64,000 nt of DNA from Phytoplasma sp041276565 (GCF_041276565.1 NZ_JBGGGR010000001.1:1-64000); one strand, 5' to 3'. Shown: positions 50,190-60,370, counted from the first letter of the stretch. The notes: generated by a model not told the origin, from the letters alone. Program-made: numbers and translations.

Positions 50190-51383
50190 TTATCGTTGGT
50201 GTTTTCTTAAATATGAATTATTACTTGATTTGTACGAAATTTTATATTTTGTTTCGTTGAAAGTATATGTACCTTGTTTTAAAATTTCATTCCAATTTTG
50301 TTGGATGAAAACTAATTCGTCATTACTTATTGGTTCATAATCAACTAATATTCTGAAAAAATTATTTCTACGTTCTTTTAAAACCGAAGTTGGTGGTGTT
50401 GTATTTTGTGTTGGAACCAATGCAGTAGACGGAACAAAATTATTTGAGTTAGCAGATGCAGCAGAATTAGTTTGAAAGTTTTTTTGAATCTTGTCTAATG
50501 GAACGAATTTGTCGCTGGACAGAGTCAAATTATTTTTTAACAATTTGTCAGTTGTAGAAGATGTTTGTTTGAATTTATAACGGTAAGAAACTTGATTCGC
50601 AAAACCTGTGTCAGTTATTTCTTTGAATGTCTTTTCATTTAAAACAGGAGCGTACCATAAACCGCTCAACGGAAAGAAAATTAAAAAAATTCCTAAACTT
50701 AAAAATAACATCTTAATTTTTTGGTTTTTCATTATTTCTTCTTTTAAAAATGACAAACCTAAAATAGTCGGAGTTAACGGTAAAAATAAAAAGAAAATTT
50801 TTAAAATATTAAAAATTAATCCTTGAAGAGTATAAAAAGAATTTAAATTAAGTTCACTAATAGCGGAATCATTTTCGTTTTGTTGTATAGTTGATAAAAA
50901 TTGTACAATCACTATATATATTAAAGGATATAAAAAAGAAATTAACAAACTTCTTTTTTTCTTAAACATATTACTGTTATCTAAAAAAATATAAAAAATT
51001 AAATATAAAGAAGGTAAAATGATTTGATGTAATCTAAAAAAGAAATTAAAAAGGTTTTCTTTGTTTAATAATAAATCAATATTGGAAGCCATTTCTGAAG
51101 AAGAAAAAATAAGAGTTATACAAGAAGAAATTAAAGCAGTAAAAGCTAACCAATAATAAATTTTATTGTCTTTATATTGTGTGATATTGATAAAAAATAC
51201 AATTAAAATTAAAATATTAGTGATACTAGGATGTGAAAAAATGATAGCACTTTTAAAATTGTTAGCTTTAATAGTGCTCATAACAATAACGAATAAAGTT
51301 AAGAAACTAACAACAAAAGTACCTACAAAAAATAAATATTTAATGATATTATGAAAAGTGAATTTATTTGAATTTTTAGTCAT
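50190..51383 (-). CDS. Multi-spanning membrane protein, possibly Pr6Pr / FAR-17a-like, with soluble C-terminal domain
   Basis: A 397-residue protein. About seven hydrophobic helices occur in residues 15-250. The segment FRLHQIILPSLYLIFYIF followed by a basic loop and SFLYPLIYIVIV resembles the LH...P and YP.LY pattern of Pr6Pr-type proteins, by eye only. Residues 255-397 are hydrophilic, rich in Ser, Asn and Thr (low-complexity about 300-345), ending in a segment containing LVDYEPISNDELVFIQQNW. Minus-strand TAGAAGGACT precedes the ATG (51383). It lies downstream of pgi. Function unknown. Confidence 0.55.
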   Translation of the reverse strand: MTKNSNKFTFHNIIKYLFFVGTFVVSFLTLFVIVMSTIKANNFKSAIIFSHPSITNILILIVFFINITQYKDNKIYYWLAFTALISSCITLIFSSSEMASNIDLLLNKENLFNFFFRLHQIILPSLYLIFYIFLDNSNMFKKKRSLLISFLYPLIYIVIVQFLSTIQQNENDSAISELNLNSFYTLQGLIFNILKIFFLFLPLTPTILGLSFLKEEIMKNQKIKMLFLSLGIFLIFFPLSGLWYAPVLNEKTFKEITDTGFANQVSYRYKFKQTSSTTDKLLKNNLTLSSDKFVPLDKIQKNFQTNSAASANSNNFVPSTALVPTQNTTPPTSVLKERRNNFFRILVDYEPISNDELVFIQQNWNEILKQGTYTFNETKYKISYKSSNNSYLRKHQR

Positions 51384-51427
51384 ATTTTAGTCCTTCTAAT
51401 GAAATATTTTTTTAAATTTTTTAAATT

Positions 51428-51472
51428 AATAAAAAATCTTTTGCGATTTTTTTAAAAAAAAGATTTTTTATT
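51428..51472 (-). terminator. Terminator after pgi
   Basis: AATAAAAAATCTTTT (51428-51442) is exactly complementary to 51458-51472, overlapping the pgi stop (51468-51470). The 15-bp stem has T-rich arms. Confidence 0.65.
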
Positions 51473-52754
51473 TGTTTAAAAGCGATAACATTTTCTTTTT
51501 ATAAATTTCTACTCCAGGTTGATCAAAAGGATTGATATCTAGTAAAAAACCAGATACAGCACAAGCTTTTTCAAAAAAGTAAATAATATAACCTAAATTA
51601 TATGCGTCTATTTGCGGAATACAAATTTCAATATTTGGAATTTCGCCTTCTATATGAGCTTGTTTAGTTGCTTTCATAATTTTTTGATTTATGTCTGAAA
51701 ATGATTGGCCTGCTAAATAATTTAAATTATCTAATTCGTTTTCAATTTTTGGAATAATATAATCATCATTATTATCATGTGCATTTAATATCGTTTCAAA
51801 CATTATTTTAGAACCTTCTTGAATAAATTGTCCTAAAGAATGTAAATCTGTTGAATTGTTAATAGCACTTACAAAAAGTCCTTTATTTTCTTTTCCTTCT
51901 GATTCCGCAAATAATTGTTTCCACCATTCAGCAAAAAAAGATAAATGTGGTTCATAACTAACTAATAATTCAATCTTTTTATTTAATTTAGTATGTAGTA
52001 AAAATCTAGCGACTGCATATTGATAAGCTAAATTTTCTTTTATATTGTTAGTTAAAGTATCTTGATAACCTTGTAAGGAACCTTTTAAAATTTCTTCAAC
52101 ATTTAAATCTGCAAAAACAAAAGGTAAAATTCCTACAACAGTTAAAACACTGAAACGACCACCGATAGAATCAGGAATAAAAAACGTTTCATAACCTTTT
52201 TTTTTAGCGATTTTTAATAAAATACCATTTTCGCTATCTGTTGTAACGTAAATATAATCTTTCGCTTTTTCAAGACTATATTTATTTTCTATTTCTTTTT
52301 CTAAAACTCTAAAAGATAAAGCTGGTTCTAAAGTAGTACCTGATTTAGAAATAACATTGATAGCCCATGTTTTATTTTTTAAATAACGAATTAAGTTTGC
52401 TAAATAATTACCTGATACTTGATTTCCAGCAAAAAGAATTTCAGGTTTATTTTTTGGAAAAGGTTTTTTTAAAGATTCTATTACCGCTTTCGCTCCTAAG
52501 TAAGAACCTCCAATGCCTATAACTACTAAAACATCTAAATCATTATTTTTATTTTTTATTTTTTTAATTCTTTCGATGTCTTTTTGAATATTTGTATCTA
52601 ACGGTAATTTTAGCCAACCTAAATATTTTTTTTGCAATTCAATATTTTGATGTAATTCGTTATGTATCTGGGATACTTTTGGTTGGATTTTTTGTACTTC
52701 ATCTTCCCAATTGATAAAATTTTGTATACCTTCTAAATTTAGTGTTAAACTCAT
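51468..52754 (-). CDS. pgi: Glucose-6-phosphate isomerase
   Basis: Interconverts glucose-6-phosphate and fructose-6-phosphate. The 428-residue protein has LVVIGIGGSYLGAKAVIE, NVISKSGTTLEPALSFR, TTDSENGILL, FSVLTVVGILPF, FAESEGKENKGLFVSAINNSTDLHSLGQF (shown in part) and the late lysine/glutamine region DINPFDQPGVEIYKK. It is of the Bacillus-type short form. AGGAGACAC precedes the ATG on the minus strand. Presence with pyk supports a functional glycolysis. Confidence 0.96.
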   Translation of the reverse strand: MSLTLNLEGIQNFINWEDEVQKIQPKVSQIHNELHQNIELQKKYLGWLKLPLDTNIQKDIERIKKIKNKNNDLDVLVVIGIGGSYLGAKAVIESLKKPFPKNKPEILFAGNQVSGNYLANLIRYLKNKTWAINVISKSGTTLEPALSFRVLEKEIENKYSLEKAKDYIYVTTDSENGILLKIAKKKGYETFFIPDSIGGRFSVLTVVGILPFVFADLNVEEILKGSLQGYQDTLTNNIKENLAYQYAVARFLLHTKLNKKIELLVSYEPHLSFFAEWWKQLFAESEGKENKGLFVSAINNSTDLHSLGQFIQEGSKIMFETILNAHDNNDDYIIPKIENELDNLNYLAGQSFSDINQKIMKATKQAHIEGEIPNIEICIPQIDAYNLGYIIYFFEKACAVSGFLLDINPFDQPGVEIYKKKMLSLLNK

Positions 52755-52808
52755 AATTGTGTCTCCTATTTTTTAAAAATTAAATCCAAGAAAATTTTGT
52801 AGATAAAA

Positions 52809-54266
52809 TTATTTATTTGATTCTATTTTTTTGGTTTGTTTTATAAATTGTATAAATAAAATTGTAGTTACTATTAAAACGACAATATTGCTTATAGATG
52901 TACTTAATCCAAATGATAAATATCCATCGTCTGAAACACAAAATTCATGAAAGAACCATAATAAAAATATTCTGGTTATAATTCTTAAAATATTTAATAA
53001 CAAAACAATATTAGCATTTTTTTTATAAGACATAATATAAAACATCATCATAGAAGCCCAAATAGAGGTAAACAAAGACATTTGTTCAAAAAATAAAACT
53101 GTTTTAAAACCATCTTTTTCTGATTGAGCAAATTGTTTACTAGCCGGATTTAAAATCTCGAGTAAAGATATTCCAAAATATTGGTTTAATATAACACCTA
53201 TAATACCTATAATTAAAGTAATAACGAAAACATTTTTAAATATTTTTAAAGTTTTTTGGTTTTTGGATATTTCTGCTTGTTGAGATACTAATGCTGTTTG
53301 ACCGTCTTCAAAAGATTGAGAAACAACATATAAAATTCCATTGACTACAGCAGCTAATGTAACGATACCTAATAATTTGTCTCCGTAATAATTTGTCGTC
53401 ATATCATTAATAAATTTTTTTCCGATATCATAAGTTGTTTTTCCAATTACTAAAACACCTGATAATTTTAAAATATTATGAACTACGTCTTTAGGAAAAG
53501 TTAATTTACTAAATTCTAGTCTAAATTCATTTTTTTTATTGAACATAAAATAAAAAGCTAAAAGAGTAATAATAAAATTAGAGAAGAAATCAGCCCAAGC
53601 TAAATGGACCATATTAATATTATGGCCGAACATATGTTTAAAAGCAAAAGAAAAAACGATTCTTGCTGTAATATTTAAAATATTCAAAAATAAAACAAAA
53701 AAGTTTTTGCTTTTGGATCTTTCTAAACCTAAAAAGACAGAATTGATTGTTATTAAAACAAATGTTATTAACGAAATATTATAATATTCTAATCCGCCAT
53801 CTACCCAAAAATCTTTTTTTAAAAAAATTTTTTTACCTATAAAAGGAATATAATTCCCTAAACAAAAAAATAAAAAAATAATTAAAGCGCTTATAGAAGC
53901 TATAAAAAAAACTAATACAGCATATTCTTTTGCTTTTTCTTTATTATTTTTTTTATATTCTCTCGAAACTAAAACAACTCCTGCACCACCTAAAGAGATC
54001 GCGATACTTTGTAGTACTTTTTTAATTTGTTTCAAATAACCGATCGTGCCTTCTAGTCTTTTTTGATCAGGTTTTCCGCCTATAATATAATAATCTATTG
54101 CAGAACCTAAATGTTGAAATAATAAATATAGACATATTGGCAAACTAGCAATAATCAGTTGAATCCAAATAGGAAGTTCTTTTTTCGGTTCTGGATTAGG
54201 ATTAGTTGTAATTTGATTTTCTAAAGATAAAGTTTTTTGCATAATTATCCACAAAAAATCTTTCAT
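52809..54266 (-). CDS. MATE family efflux transporter
   Basis: A 485-residue membrane protein with about 12 hydrophobic helices. An N-terminal SLPICLYLLFQHLGSAIDYYIIG, GAGVVLVSREYKKNNKEKAKEY and the repeated second half (ATLAAVVNG..VSQSFEDGQTALVSQQ) follow the MATE/NorM two-lobe pattern, where G..ALVSQ matches the family's second-half motif. An insertion in the first lobe (GKPDQKRLEGTIGYLKQI) looks lineage-specific. Start could be ATG 54266 or ATG 54239 (MQKTLSLENQ); no strong ribosome-binding site decides. Substrate unknown. Confidence 0.8.
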   Translation of the reverse strand: MKDFLWIIMQKTLSLENQITTNPNPEPKKELPIWIQLIIASLPICLYLLFQHLGSAIDYYIIGGKPDQKRLEGTIGYLKQIKKVLQSIAISLGGAGVVLVSREYKKNNKEKAKEYAVLVFFIASISALIIFLFFCLGNYIPFIGKKIFLKKDFWVDGGLEYYNISLITFVLITINSVFLGLERSKSKNFFVLFLNILNITARIVFSFAFKHMFGHNINMVHLAWADFFSNFIITLLAFYFMFNKKNEFRLEFSKLTFPKDVVHNILKLSGVLVIGKTTYDIGKKFINDMTTNYYGDKLLGIVTLAAVVNGILYVVSQSFEDGQTALVSQQAEISKNQKTLKIFKNVFVITLIIGIIGVILNQYFGISLLEILNPASKQFAQSEKDGFKTVLFFEQMSLFTSIWASMMMFYIMSYKKNANIVLLLNILRIITRIFLLWFFHEFCVSDDGYLSFGLSTSISNIVVLIVTTILFIQFIKQTKKIESNK

Positions 54267-54424
54267 TTATTTTTACTTTTTTAAAACAATAATTTTTAAC
54301 CTTAAATAGAGAAGTTATACCATTTAAATATTATATAAAAATTTCTGAATTATTTCACAAAAAATATTAATTTTTAATTGTTATATATTGATTAAAATAA
54401 CGGAATTTTCTTTTGTATTCATAA

Positions 54425-56605
54425 TTAAATAATATTAGCGAAACGATTAAATGAGATAAAAACATTTTCATTGAGTTTTTGACGAGTAATAAAATTTAAA
54501 TTCAAAGGCCAATCTTGGTATTTTAAAGTTAATAACATCCTATATTCTTTGTTTTTATAAAAAATTAAAGGATAAGAAGGACCTAAAACTTTTATTTTAT
54601 GTTCTATATTATTTTCTAAAATTTTTTTTATTTTTAATGTGATATTTGAAACTTTATTCAAATTTTTATCACTTATTAAAATTTTACTGACGAATTTAAA
54701 AGGAGGATTTTGAGTTATTTTTCTTTCTTCTAAAATATTTTCCAAAAAAGGAAATATTTTAGAATTATGAAATTTTTTAAAAACATAATGAACTGTATTA
54801 TAACTTTGAATTATCATTTCTCCTTGTTCTGAGAGATAATTAGACATTTTAGTTAATATTTGAAAAGTTTTTTCTGTCGCTTTAAAATGATTTATATTTA
54901 AAAGGATATCAGCCATTATGATCCCGACTGTTTCTATTGGAGGCAGTTTTAAATTTTTGGCTATCATTTCTGTTCCTAGTAAAACATCAATTTTATTTTT
55001 TTCTAATTTTTTTAAAATACTTTGAAATGCTTTAGTATTTTTGATAGATTCAGAATCGATTCTCGCTAAATTAATATGAGGGATTTTTTTGAGTAAAAAT
55101 AATTCTATATATTCGATACCTAAGCTAACATTTTTGATTGTATTTTGAGAACAATGAGGACATCGAGAATGAAATAATTCATTATGATTACAAAAATTAC
55201 ATTTTAAAATTTTTTGGTTTTGATTAGAAGTAAATAAAACTAAATTTCGATTACATTTTTGACATTTCGGGATAAAATTACAAAAATGACACAAAACAAA
55301 AGGAGAAAAACCTTTCACATTGATAAATAAAATGGTTTTTTTCTTTTGTTCGATATTAGAATGTAACTGCTTTAATAAAGAAGAAGATAAAGGTTCTAAA
55401 TTACCATTTTTTAATTCTTTTTTCATATCGATTAATTGATTTTGGATTTTATTTTTAGATTCGATTAAATTAAAAAATAATATTTCTTTTTTTTTAATAC
55501 GAGAATAACTTTCTGCTGAAGGGATTGTGGTGAAAAAAATCAAAGGAATTTGATGATAACGAGCTCTAATAATGGCTAATTCTTTAGAATCATAATTAGG
55601 ATTTTTTTCTTTTTCTATTAAAGATTCGTCATTTTCTTCATCAAAAATAATTACTCCTATTTTATTTAAAGGAGCGAAAATACTTTTACGTGCTCCAATA
55701 ATAATGAAAATTTTTTCTTCTTGAATATCTAAAATTTGTTGATAATTTTTTTCTAAATTAGAATCACTATTAAAAATATGGATAGGAATTTCAGGAAAAT
55801 ATTTTTGAATTTGTTGTTTTAAAAAATCAATTAAAATAATTTCCGCTACTATAATTAAAACTTGTTTTTTATTTTTTAAAGAATTTTCTATTATTTTTAA
55901 ATATATTTGAATTTTTTCTTCATGAAGTTTATAAAGTAGTAGAAAATTATTGTATTTGTTGAATTCCAATTTTTCCCAAAATAAATTTTGTTTTGGATTT
56001 AAAATAATTTCAGAATTTAATTTATTTGGTATTTCATCCCAAGAAGGAGCGATAGAAATTAAATTTTCTTTTTTTGGGCGATAATCTTTTTTAGAAATGA
56101 TAATTTGAATTTTAATTATTTCTTTATTTTGAAGTTCTAATAATTTTTGTTTAGAAATAAATCGATCTTTTAAAGTTAATATTTTTTTTTTGTTGAAATA
56201 TTCTTTTATTTCTAATGGAAGTTTTTTTTCATCAAGTATTTTAATTTCTTGACTAAAATTAGGAAAAAAACTTTTAGGTATAATTGTATTATAAGCAGAA
56301 GTAATATTGATAAAAGGTATTTTTAATATTTCTTCTGCTAATAAAAAAAGTTCTTCATTTAAAAAAGGCACAGTATCTAAAATGTATTCAATTGTTTTAA
56401 TATTTTTTTTTGACTCAGAAGCAAAATGACTTTTATTTTTTATTTTTAAAATATATCCTAAATGAGGAGTATTTTTACGACCAAAAGGAATAATAACCCT
56501 CATTCCTCTTTTTGTTGTTTTTTTATATTCTTGTGGAATAATATAATCAAAAAATTTGCGTAAATGAGGAATTTTATTGTCAACTATAATTTCTGCATAT
56601 AACAT
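54425..56605 (-). CDS. priA: Primosomal protein N' (PriA), helicase motifs degenerate
   Basis: A 726-residue protein. The N-terminal DNA-binding domain (YAEIIVDNKIPHLRKFFDYIIP, RVIIPFGRKNTPHLGYI) and the zinc region (CHFCNFIPKCQKCN... CNFCN... CPHCS, about 437-487) are intact. The helicase core is not: the Walker A position, about 219-233, reads NNFLLLYKLHEEKIQIY instead of GxTGSGKT; DEEH is DEEND (322-326); and the QVAGRAGR motif VI position has KMSNYLSEQGEMIIQ. The third motif region VLLGTEMIAKNL is altered from LxGTQMxAKGxDF. The frame is open throughout, so this is not simple decay. It lies between rbfA and the MATE gene. Confidence 0.85.
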   Translation of the reverse strand: MLYAEIIVDNKIPHLRKFFDYIIPQEYKKTTKRGMRVIIPFGRKNTPHLGYILKIKNKSHFASESKKNIKTIEYILDTVPFLNEELFLLAEEILKIPFINITSAYNTIIPKSFFPNFSQEIKILDEKKLPLEIKEYFNKKKILTLKDRFISKQKLLELQNKEIIKIQIIISKKDYRPKKENLISIAPSWDEIPNKLNSEIILNPKQNLFWEKLEFNKYNNFLLLYKLHEEKIQIYLKIIENSLKNKKQVLIIVAEIILIDFLKQQIQKYFPEIPIHIFNSDSNLEKNYQQILDIQEEKIFIIIGARKSIFAPLNKIGVIIFDEENDESLIEKEKNPNYDSKELAIIRARYHQIPLIFFTTIPSAESYSRIKKKEILFFNLIESKNKIQNQLIDMKKELKNGNLEPLSSSLLKQLHSNIEQKKKTILFINVKGFSPFVLCHFCNFIPKCQKCNRNLVLFTSNQNQKILKCNFCNHNELFHSRCPHCSQNTIKNVSLGIEYIELFLLKKIPHINLARIDSESIKNTKAFQSILKKLEKNKIDVLLGTEMIAKNLKLPPIETVGIIMADILLNINHFKATEKTFQILTKMSNYLSEQGEMIIQSYNTVHYVFKKFHNSKIFPFLENILEERKITQNPPFKFVSKILISDKNLNKVSNITLKIKKILENNIEHKIKVLGPSYPLIFYKNKEYRMLLTLKYQDWPLNLNFITRQKLNENVFISFNRFANII

Positions 56606-56651
56606 TAGTTGGTTCCTTTTGGATATTTTTTCAAAAAAAGATATTAAAAAT

Positions 56652-56686
56652 AAAAAAAGATAAATATTTTGTATTTATCTTTTTTT
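56652..56686 (-). terminator. Terminator after rbfA
   Basis: AAAAAAAGATAAATA (56652-56666) is exactly complementary to 56672-56686, with loop TTTTG. On the minus strand the stem is followed by T-rich sequence. It ends the nusA-infB-rbfA group just before priA. Confidence 0.75.
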
Positions 56687-56696
56687 AAGTATTTTT

Positions 56697-57041
56697 TTAT
56701 TTTATTATATTATTTAGAAGTTTATCAATTTTTTTACTATAAGTTAAAGATTCGTCATATTTAAATATTAATTCAGGAATTTTTTTTATATGTTTGATTT
56801 CATTCGCTAATTTAATACGAATTTCTTTTTTGTTATCTTCTAAAATTCTCAGAGTAGTATTTATTAATTCTTCTTTATCGTTTAAAATAGTAAAAAAAAC
56901 TTTGCAAAAAGACAAATCATTAGACAAATCAACATCCACTATATTAATATAACCTATCTGTTCGTTTTTAATTGTATCATTAACTATATTGACTAATAAT
57001 TCGTGGATTAAACTAGCTCTTCTTTTGTTCGAAACATTCAT
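56697..57041 (-). CDS. rbfA: Ribosome-binding factor A
   Basis: A 114-residue KH-fold factor for 16S 5' end maturation: RRASLIHELLVNIVNDTIKNE, INIVDVDLSNDLSFCKVFFTIL, and IRIKLANEIKHIKKIPELIFKYDESLTYSKKIDKLL (shown in part). It starts 1 base after the infB stop, so it is coupled to infB, as in most bacteria. Confidence 0.94.
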   Translation of the reverse strand: MNVSNKRRASLIHELLVNIVNDTIKNEQIGYINIVDVDLSNDLSFCKVFFTILNDKEELINTTLRILEDNKKEIRIKLANEIKHIKKIPELIFKYDESLTYSKKIDKLLNNIIK

Positions 57042-57042
57042 A

Positions 57043-58848
57043 TTATACTACCTTTTCTATTCTAGATGATTCAATTATATCATTTATTTGAAAATTATTA
57101 AAGTTATCTAATAAAATACCACATTCATGTCCTTTTATGGCGCTATTGATATTATTTTTTAAATGTTTCAAGGAAACAATTTTCCCTTGATAAATTGTTT
57201 CATTATTACGAATTACTTTAGCAAAAGCGTTGTTGTAAATAGTTCCTTTGATAACATAACAACCAGCTATATTCCCAATAGAACTTATGCTAAATATTTT
57301 TTTAATTTCGGCTTGACCTGTAATTACTTCTTTTGTAACTGGTTCAATTAATTTTGTTAATTTTTTCTCTATATCTTCGATTAGTTTATAAATAATATTA
57401 TAGTTTTTAATTTCTACTTTGTTATTTTTAGCGGCTTTTTCTAAAGCATTATTAATAGGATTATTAAAACTAATTAATAAAGAATCAAAATTATTAGCGA
57501 AATCGATATCATTAAAATTAATCATTCCCACAGAAGCTTTCAAAATATTAATTTTTACTTGGGGAATTTCTAATTTATTTAAACTTTCAATAATAGCTTC
57601 TAAACTTCCTTGAGTATCAGCTTTAATAACAACATTAAGCGAAGCAGGTTCTTTTTCGAGATCAGAATTTAAAATATTATCATTTATTGTGTTTTTATTT
57701 TCGTTTTGTAATTGTTGTTCTTTAGAATTTTTTTGTTTTTGTTCGATTATTTGTTTTGCTACTTTTTTATCAGAAACTACTTCAAAAGCGTCTCCTGCTT
57801 CTGGAACTGTTTCTAATCCTGTAACTAAAACAGGTTGTGAAGGATAAGCTTTTTTTAAATTATTTTTTAAATCATCTTGAATAGTACGAATTTTTCCATA
57901 AGTATTGTTGCCAGATATGATAGTATCTCCGATTTTTAAAGTTCCTTGTAATGTAATCAAAGTAGCCGAAGGACCTCTATTTTTATCTAAACTAGCTTCT
58001 AAAACAACTCCTTGAGTGTTCGCTGTCAGACTTGTTTTGATATTTTTCATTTCGTGAACTAATAAAATCATTTTTAATAGATCGTCAATACCTGTTTTTT
58101 TAAAAGCAGAAATTTCGATATAAGGAGTTCTGCCACCCCATTCTTCTGGAATTAAATCTAAAGCAGATAATTCATTCATGATACTTTCTTTTTTATTATT
58201 TAATTTATCTATTTTATTAATTACAACAATAATTTCTACTTGAGCATTTTGAGCATGTTTTACAGATTCAATTGTTTGTGGTTTTACTCCGTCATCAGCG
58301 GCCACTATTAAAAGACAAATATCAGTTACTTGAGCTCCTCGAGAACGCATTTGAAAAAAAGCTTCATGACCCGGACTATCTATAAAAGTAATTTTTTGGT
58401 TATTATAATTAATTTCATAAGCTCCTATATGTTGAGTGATACCACCGAATTCTTTATCTACTAAACGAGTTTTTCTAATAGTATCTAAAAGAGTAGTTTT
58501 TCCATGGTCTACATGCCCCATAATAGTAACAATAGGAACTCTTTGTATTAAATCTTGATTTTTTTTTGCTGATTTTGACTCTTTTTTTTCTTTAATAGTA
58601 TTATTTTTTGATTCGAAAATAACTTCGATATCTAAAGATGAACCTAATAATTCGATTTCTTCTTTTTTTAAAATTTGATTAATATTAGTTTTAATACCAA
58701 GCTCTATGAATTTTTTAATTAAAAAAACATTAGAAATTTCTAGAATGTTAGCTAAATCTTGAACGGTATGCTTAGCATTGAAAATATATTTTTTTATTCT
58801 AATTTTTTCATTAGAAATGTTGTTATCATTTTTTTTTTCTTCATTCAT
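57043..58848 (-). CDS. infB: Translation initiation factor IF-2
   Basis: A 601-residue GTPase, short because the long N-terminal extension is missing. An IF2-N domain (about 15-75) is followed by the G domain with G1 GHVDHGKTTLLD, G2/G3 GGITQHIGAYEI and DSPGHEAFFQMRSRGAQVTD, and G4 NKIDK. The C-terminal fMet-tRNA-binding part ends KGHECGILLDNFNNFQINDIIE. The genes ylxR and ylxQ, usually between nusA and infB, are absent. Confidence 0.96.
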   Translation of the reverse strand: MNEEKKNDNNISNEKIRIKKYIFNAKHTVQDLANILEISNVFLIKKFIELGIKTNINQILKKEEIELLGSSLDIEVIFESKNNTIKEKKESKSAKKNQDLIQRVPIVTIMGHVDHGKTTLLDTIRKTRLVDKEFGGITQHIGAYEINYNNQKITFIDSPGHEAFFQMRSRGAQVTDICLLIVAADDGVKPQTIESVKHAQNAQVEIIVVINKIDKLNNKKESIMNELSALDLIPEEWGGRTPYIEISAFKKTGIDDLLKMILLVHEMKNIKTSLTANTQGVVLEASLDKNRGPSATLITLQGTLKIGDTIISGNNTYGKIRTIQDDLKNNLKKAYPSQPVLVTGLETVPEAGDAFEVVSDKKVAKQIIEQKQKNSKEQQLQNENKNTINDNILNSDLEKEPASLNVVIKADTQGSLEAIIESLNKLEIPQVKINILKASVGMINFNDIDFANNFDSLLISFNNPINNALEKAAKNNKVEIKNYNIIYKLIEDIEKKLTKLIEPVTKEVITGQAEIKKIFSISSIGNIAGCYVIKGTIYNNAFAKVIRNNETIYQGKIVSLKHLKNNINSAIKGHECGILLDNFNNFQINDIIESSRIEKVV

Positions 58849-59076
58849 ATTTTTTCGTTTTATTTTCCTTGTTATGATTTTTTATTATTCCAAAAATAAA
58901 ATATTTTTAAATAATAAAATTTCTTTATTTAAGTTTATTAATAGACACAATTTAATTGATAATTAATAAATTTACTTATCGTTAAGATTATAATTCAAAA
59001 TATATTGGATTGAGATAAAATTTTTCATTTATTTTTTTTAAAAACTTGTTATATATTTCAAATTTTGTCAATTTAT

Positions 59077-60141
59077 TCAATCTGTTTTGACAGAAATATT
59101 CCAATTAGTAATTTGGCTAGCTAAACGAATATTATTACCGGATTTGCCAATGACTAAAGAAATTTGACTTTTATCCACTAAAACAGAAGCTATTTTTTTA
59201 TCTAAATCGATAATATTGATCTCTTCAATTTCAGCTGGTTGTAAAGCGTTGTTGATTAATTCTTTTGGATCTTCACTCCACAAAAATAAATCTACCTTTT
59301 CGCCTTTTAAAATTTTAATAATATTTTTTATTCTACTTTTTTTTTCTCCGATACAAGAACCAATAGCGTCTATTGAAGGATTATTCGATAATAAACCTAT
59401 TTTAACTCTTGATGAAGGAAAACGAGCGATATTTATAATTTGAATAATTCCTTCTTGAATTTCAGGAATAAATTCTTTGAAAATTTCAAGAACAAAATTT
59501 ACATGAGTTCTACTTATTAAAATTTTAGGTAATTTAGTAGTTTTTTGCACTTCTGTCACGTAAATTTGTATTCTTTCATTAATTTCGAAATCATCATTAG
59601 CTAATGTTTCTTTTTTAGGTAAAATAGCTTGTAATCCTTTTTCTAATTCTAAATTAAAAAAATTTTTGTTAATAGCTACTACTTTGCCATTAATTAATTT
59701 ATTTTCATAATTTTTAAAAAAATTGTAAATATTTTCTCTTTTGAATTTAATTAATTCTTCGTTGAATTTGTTTTTGAAATCTCTACTAGCGTAAAAACTA
59801 AAATCTTTAGGATCAACTTCGACATAAATAATCTCACCTATTTTAGCGTTTTTCTTTAATTTACGCCCTTCTTCTAAACTAATATAAGTTATTTTTTTGG
59901 CTTCAAGATTTTCATCTGTTTGGACTTCGTCTGTTTTAGTTTCTTCCATAACCAAATATTCTTGATACAATGAATATTCTTCATATTTTTTATCAAAAAC
60001 TAATTTACAACTTTTCACTTGACCATTTTTTTTACAACCATAAATTAAACTTTTTTCAAAAGCTTCTAATGTTTGTTCTTTATTTAGTTCGTATTCTTTC
60101 GCTAATGTTTCAATATTATTTAAAAAATTTTTAGTTTTCAT
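59077..60141 (-). CDS. nusA: Transcription termination/antitermination protein NusA
   Basis: A 354-residue protein. The N-terminal polymerase-binding domain (LAKEYELNKEQTLEAFEKSLIYGCKK) is followed by an S1 domain (GKVVAINKNFFNLELEKGLQAILPKKE), KH1 (IGSCIGEKKSRIKNIIKIL, with VKIGLLS before it) and KH2 (VIGKSGNNIRLASQITNW). The acidic C-terminal repeats of E. coli NusA are missing, as in Firmicutes. It ends in TGA. rimP, the usual upstream gene, is not present. Confidence 0.94.
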   Translation of the reverse strand: MKTKNFLNNIETLAKEYELNKEQTLEAFEKSLIYGCKKNGQVKSCKLVFDKKYEEYSLYQEYLVMEETKTDEVQTDENLEAKKITYISLEEGRKLKKNAKIGEIIYVEVDPKDFSFYASRDFKNKFNEELIKFKRENIYNFFKNYENKLINGKVVAINKNFFNLELEKGLQAILPKKETLANDDFEINERIQIYVTEVQKTTKLPKILISRTHVNFVLEIFKEFIPEIQEGIIQIINIARFPSSRVKIGLLSNNPSIDAIGSCIGEKKSRIKNIIKILKGEKVDLFLWSEDPKELINNALQPAEIEEINIIDLDKKIASVLVDKSQISLVIGKSGNNIRLASQITNWNISVKTD

Positions 60142-60216
60142 ATTAGTTTATTAATTGTCCTTTTATACAATGATTTAATGTTATTTTTTATAAAAAATAA
60201 AATACTGTTATATAAC

Positions 60217-60260
60217 ATTTTAACATTTTTATTTTTTGATTAAAACAAAAATGTTAAAAT
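60217..60260. repeat. Perfect 14-bp inverted repeat upstream of nusA
   Basis: ATTTTAACATTTTT (60217-60230) is exactly complementary to 60247-60260, with a 16-base loop. It is about 76 bases upstream of the nusA start on the minus strand, so it may be a nusA leader structure or the end of another transcript. Confidence 0.6.
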
Positions 60261-60370
60261 TTATTAATACAAATAAATATTTATTGATTAAAATTATTTT
60301 TTTTGAATTAAAAAAATGAATATTATTTATAAATTAATAGTATTTTCTTATATCATTAATAAGATGTGTT

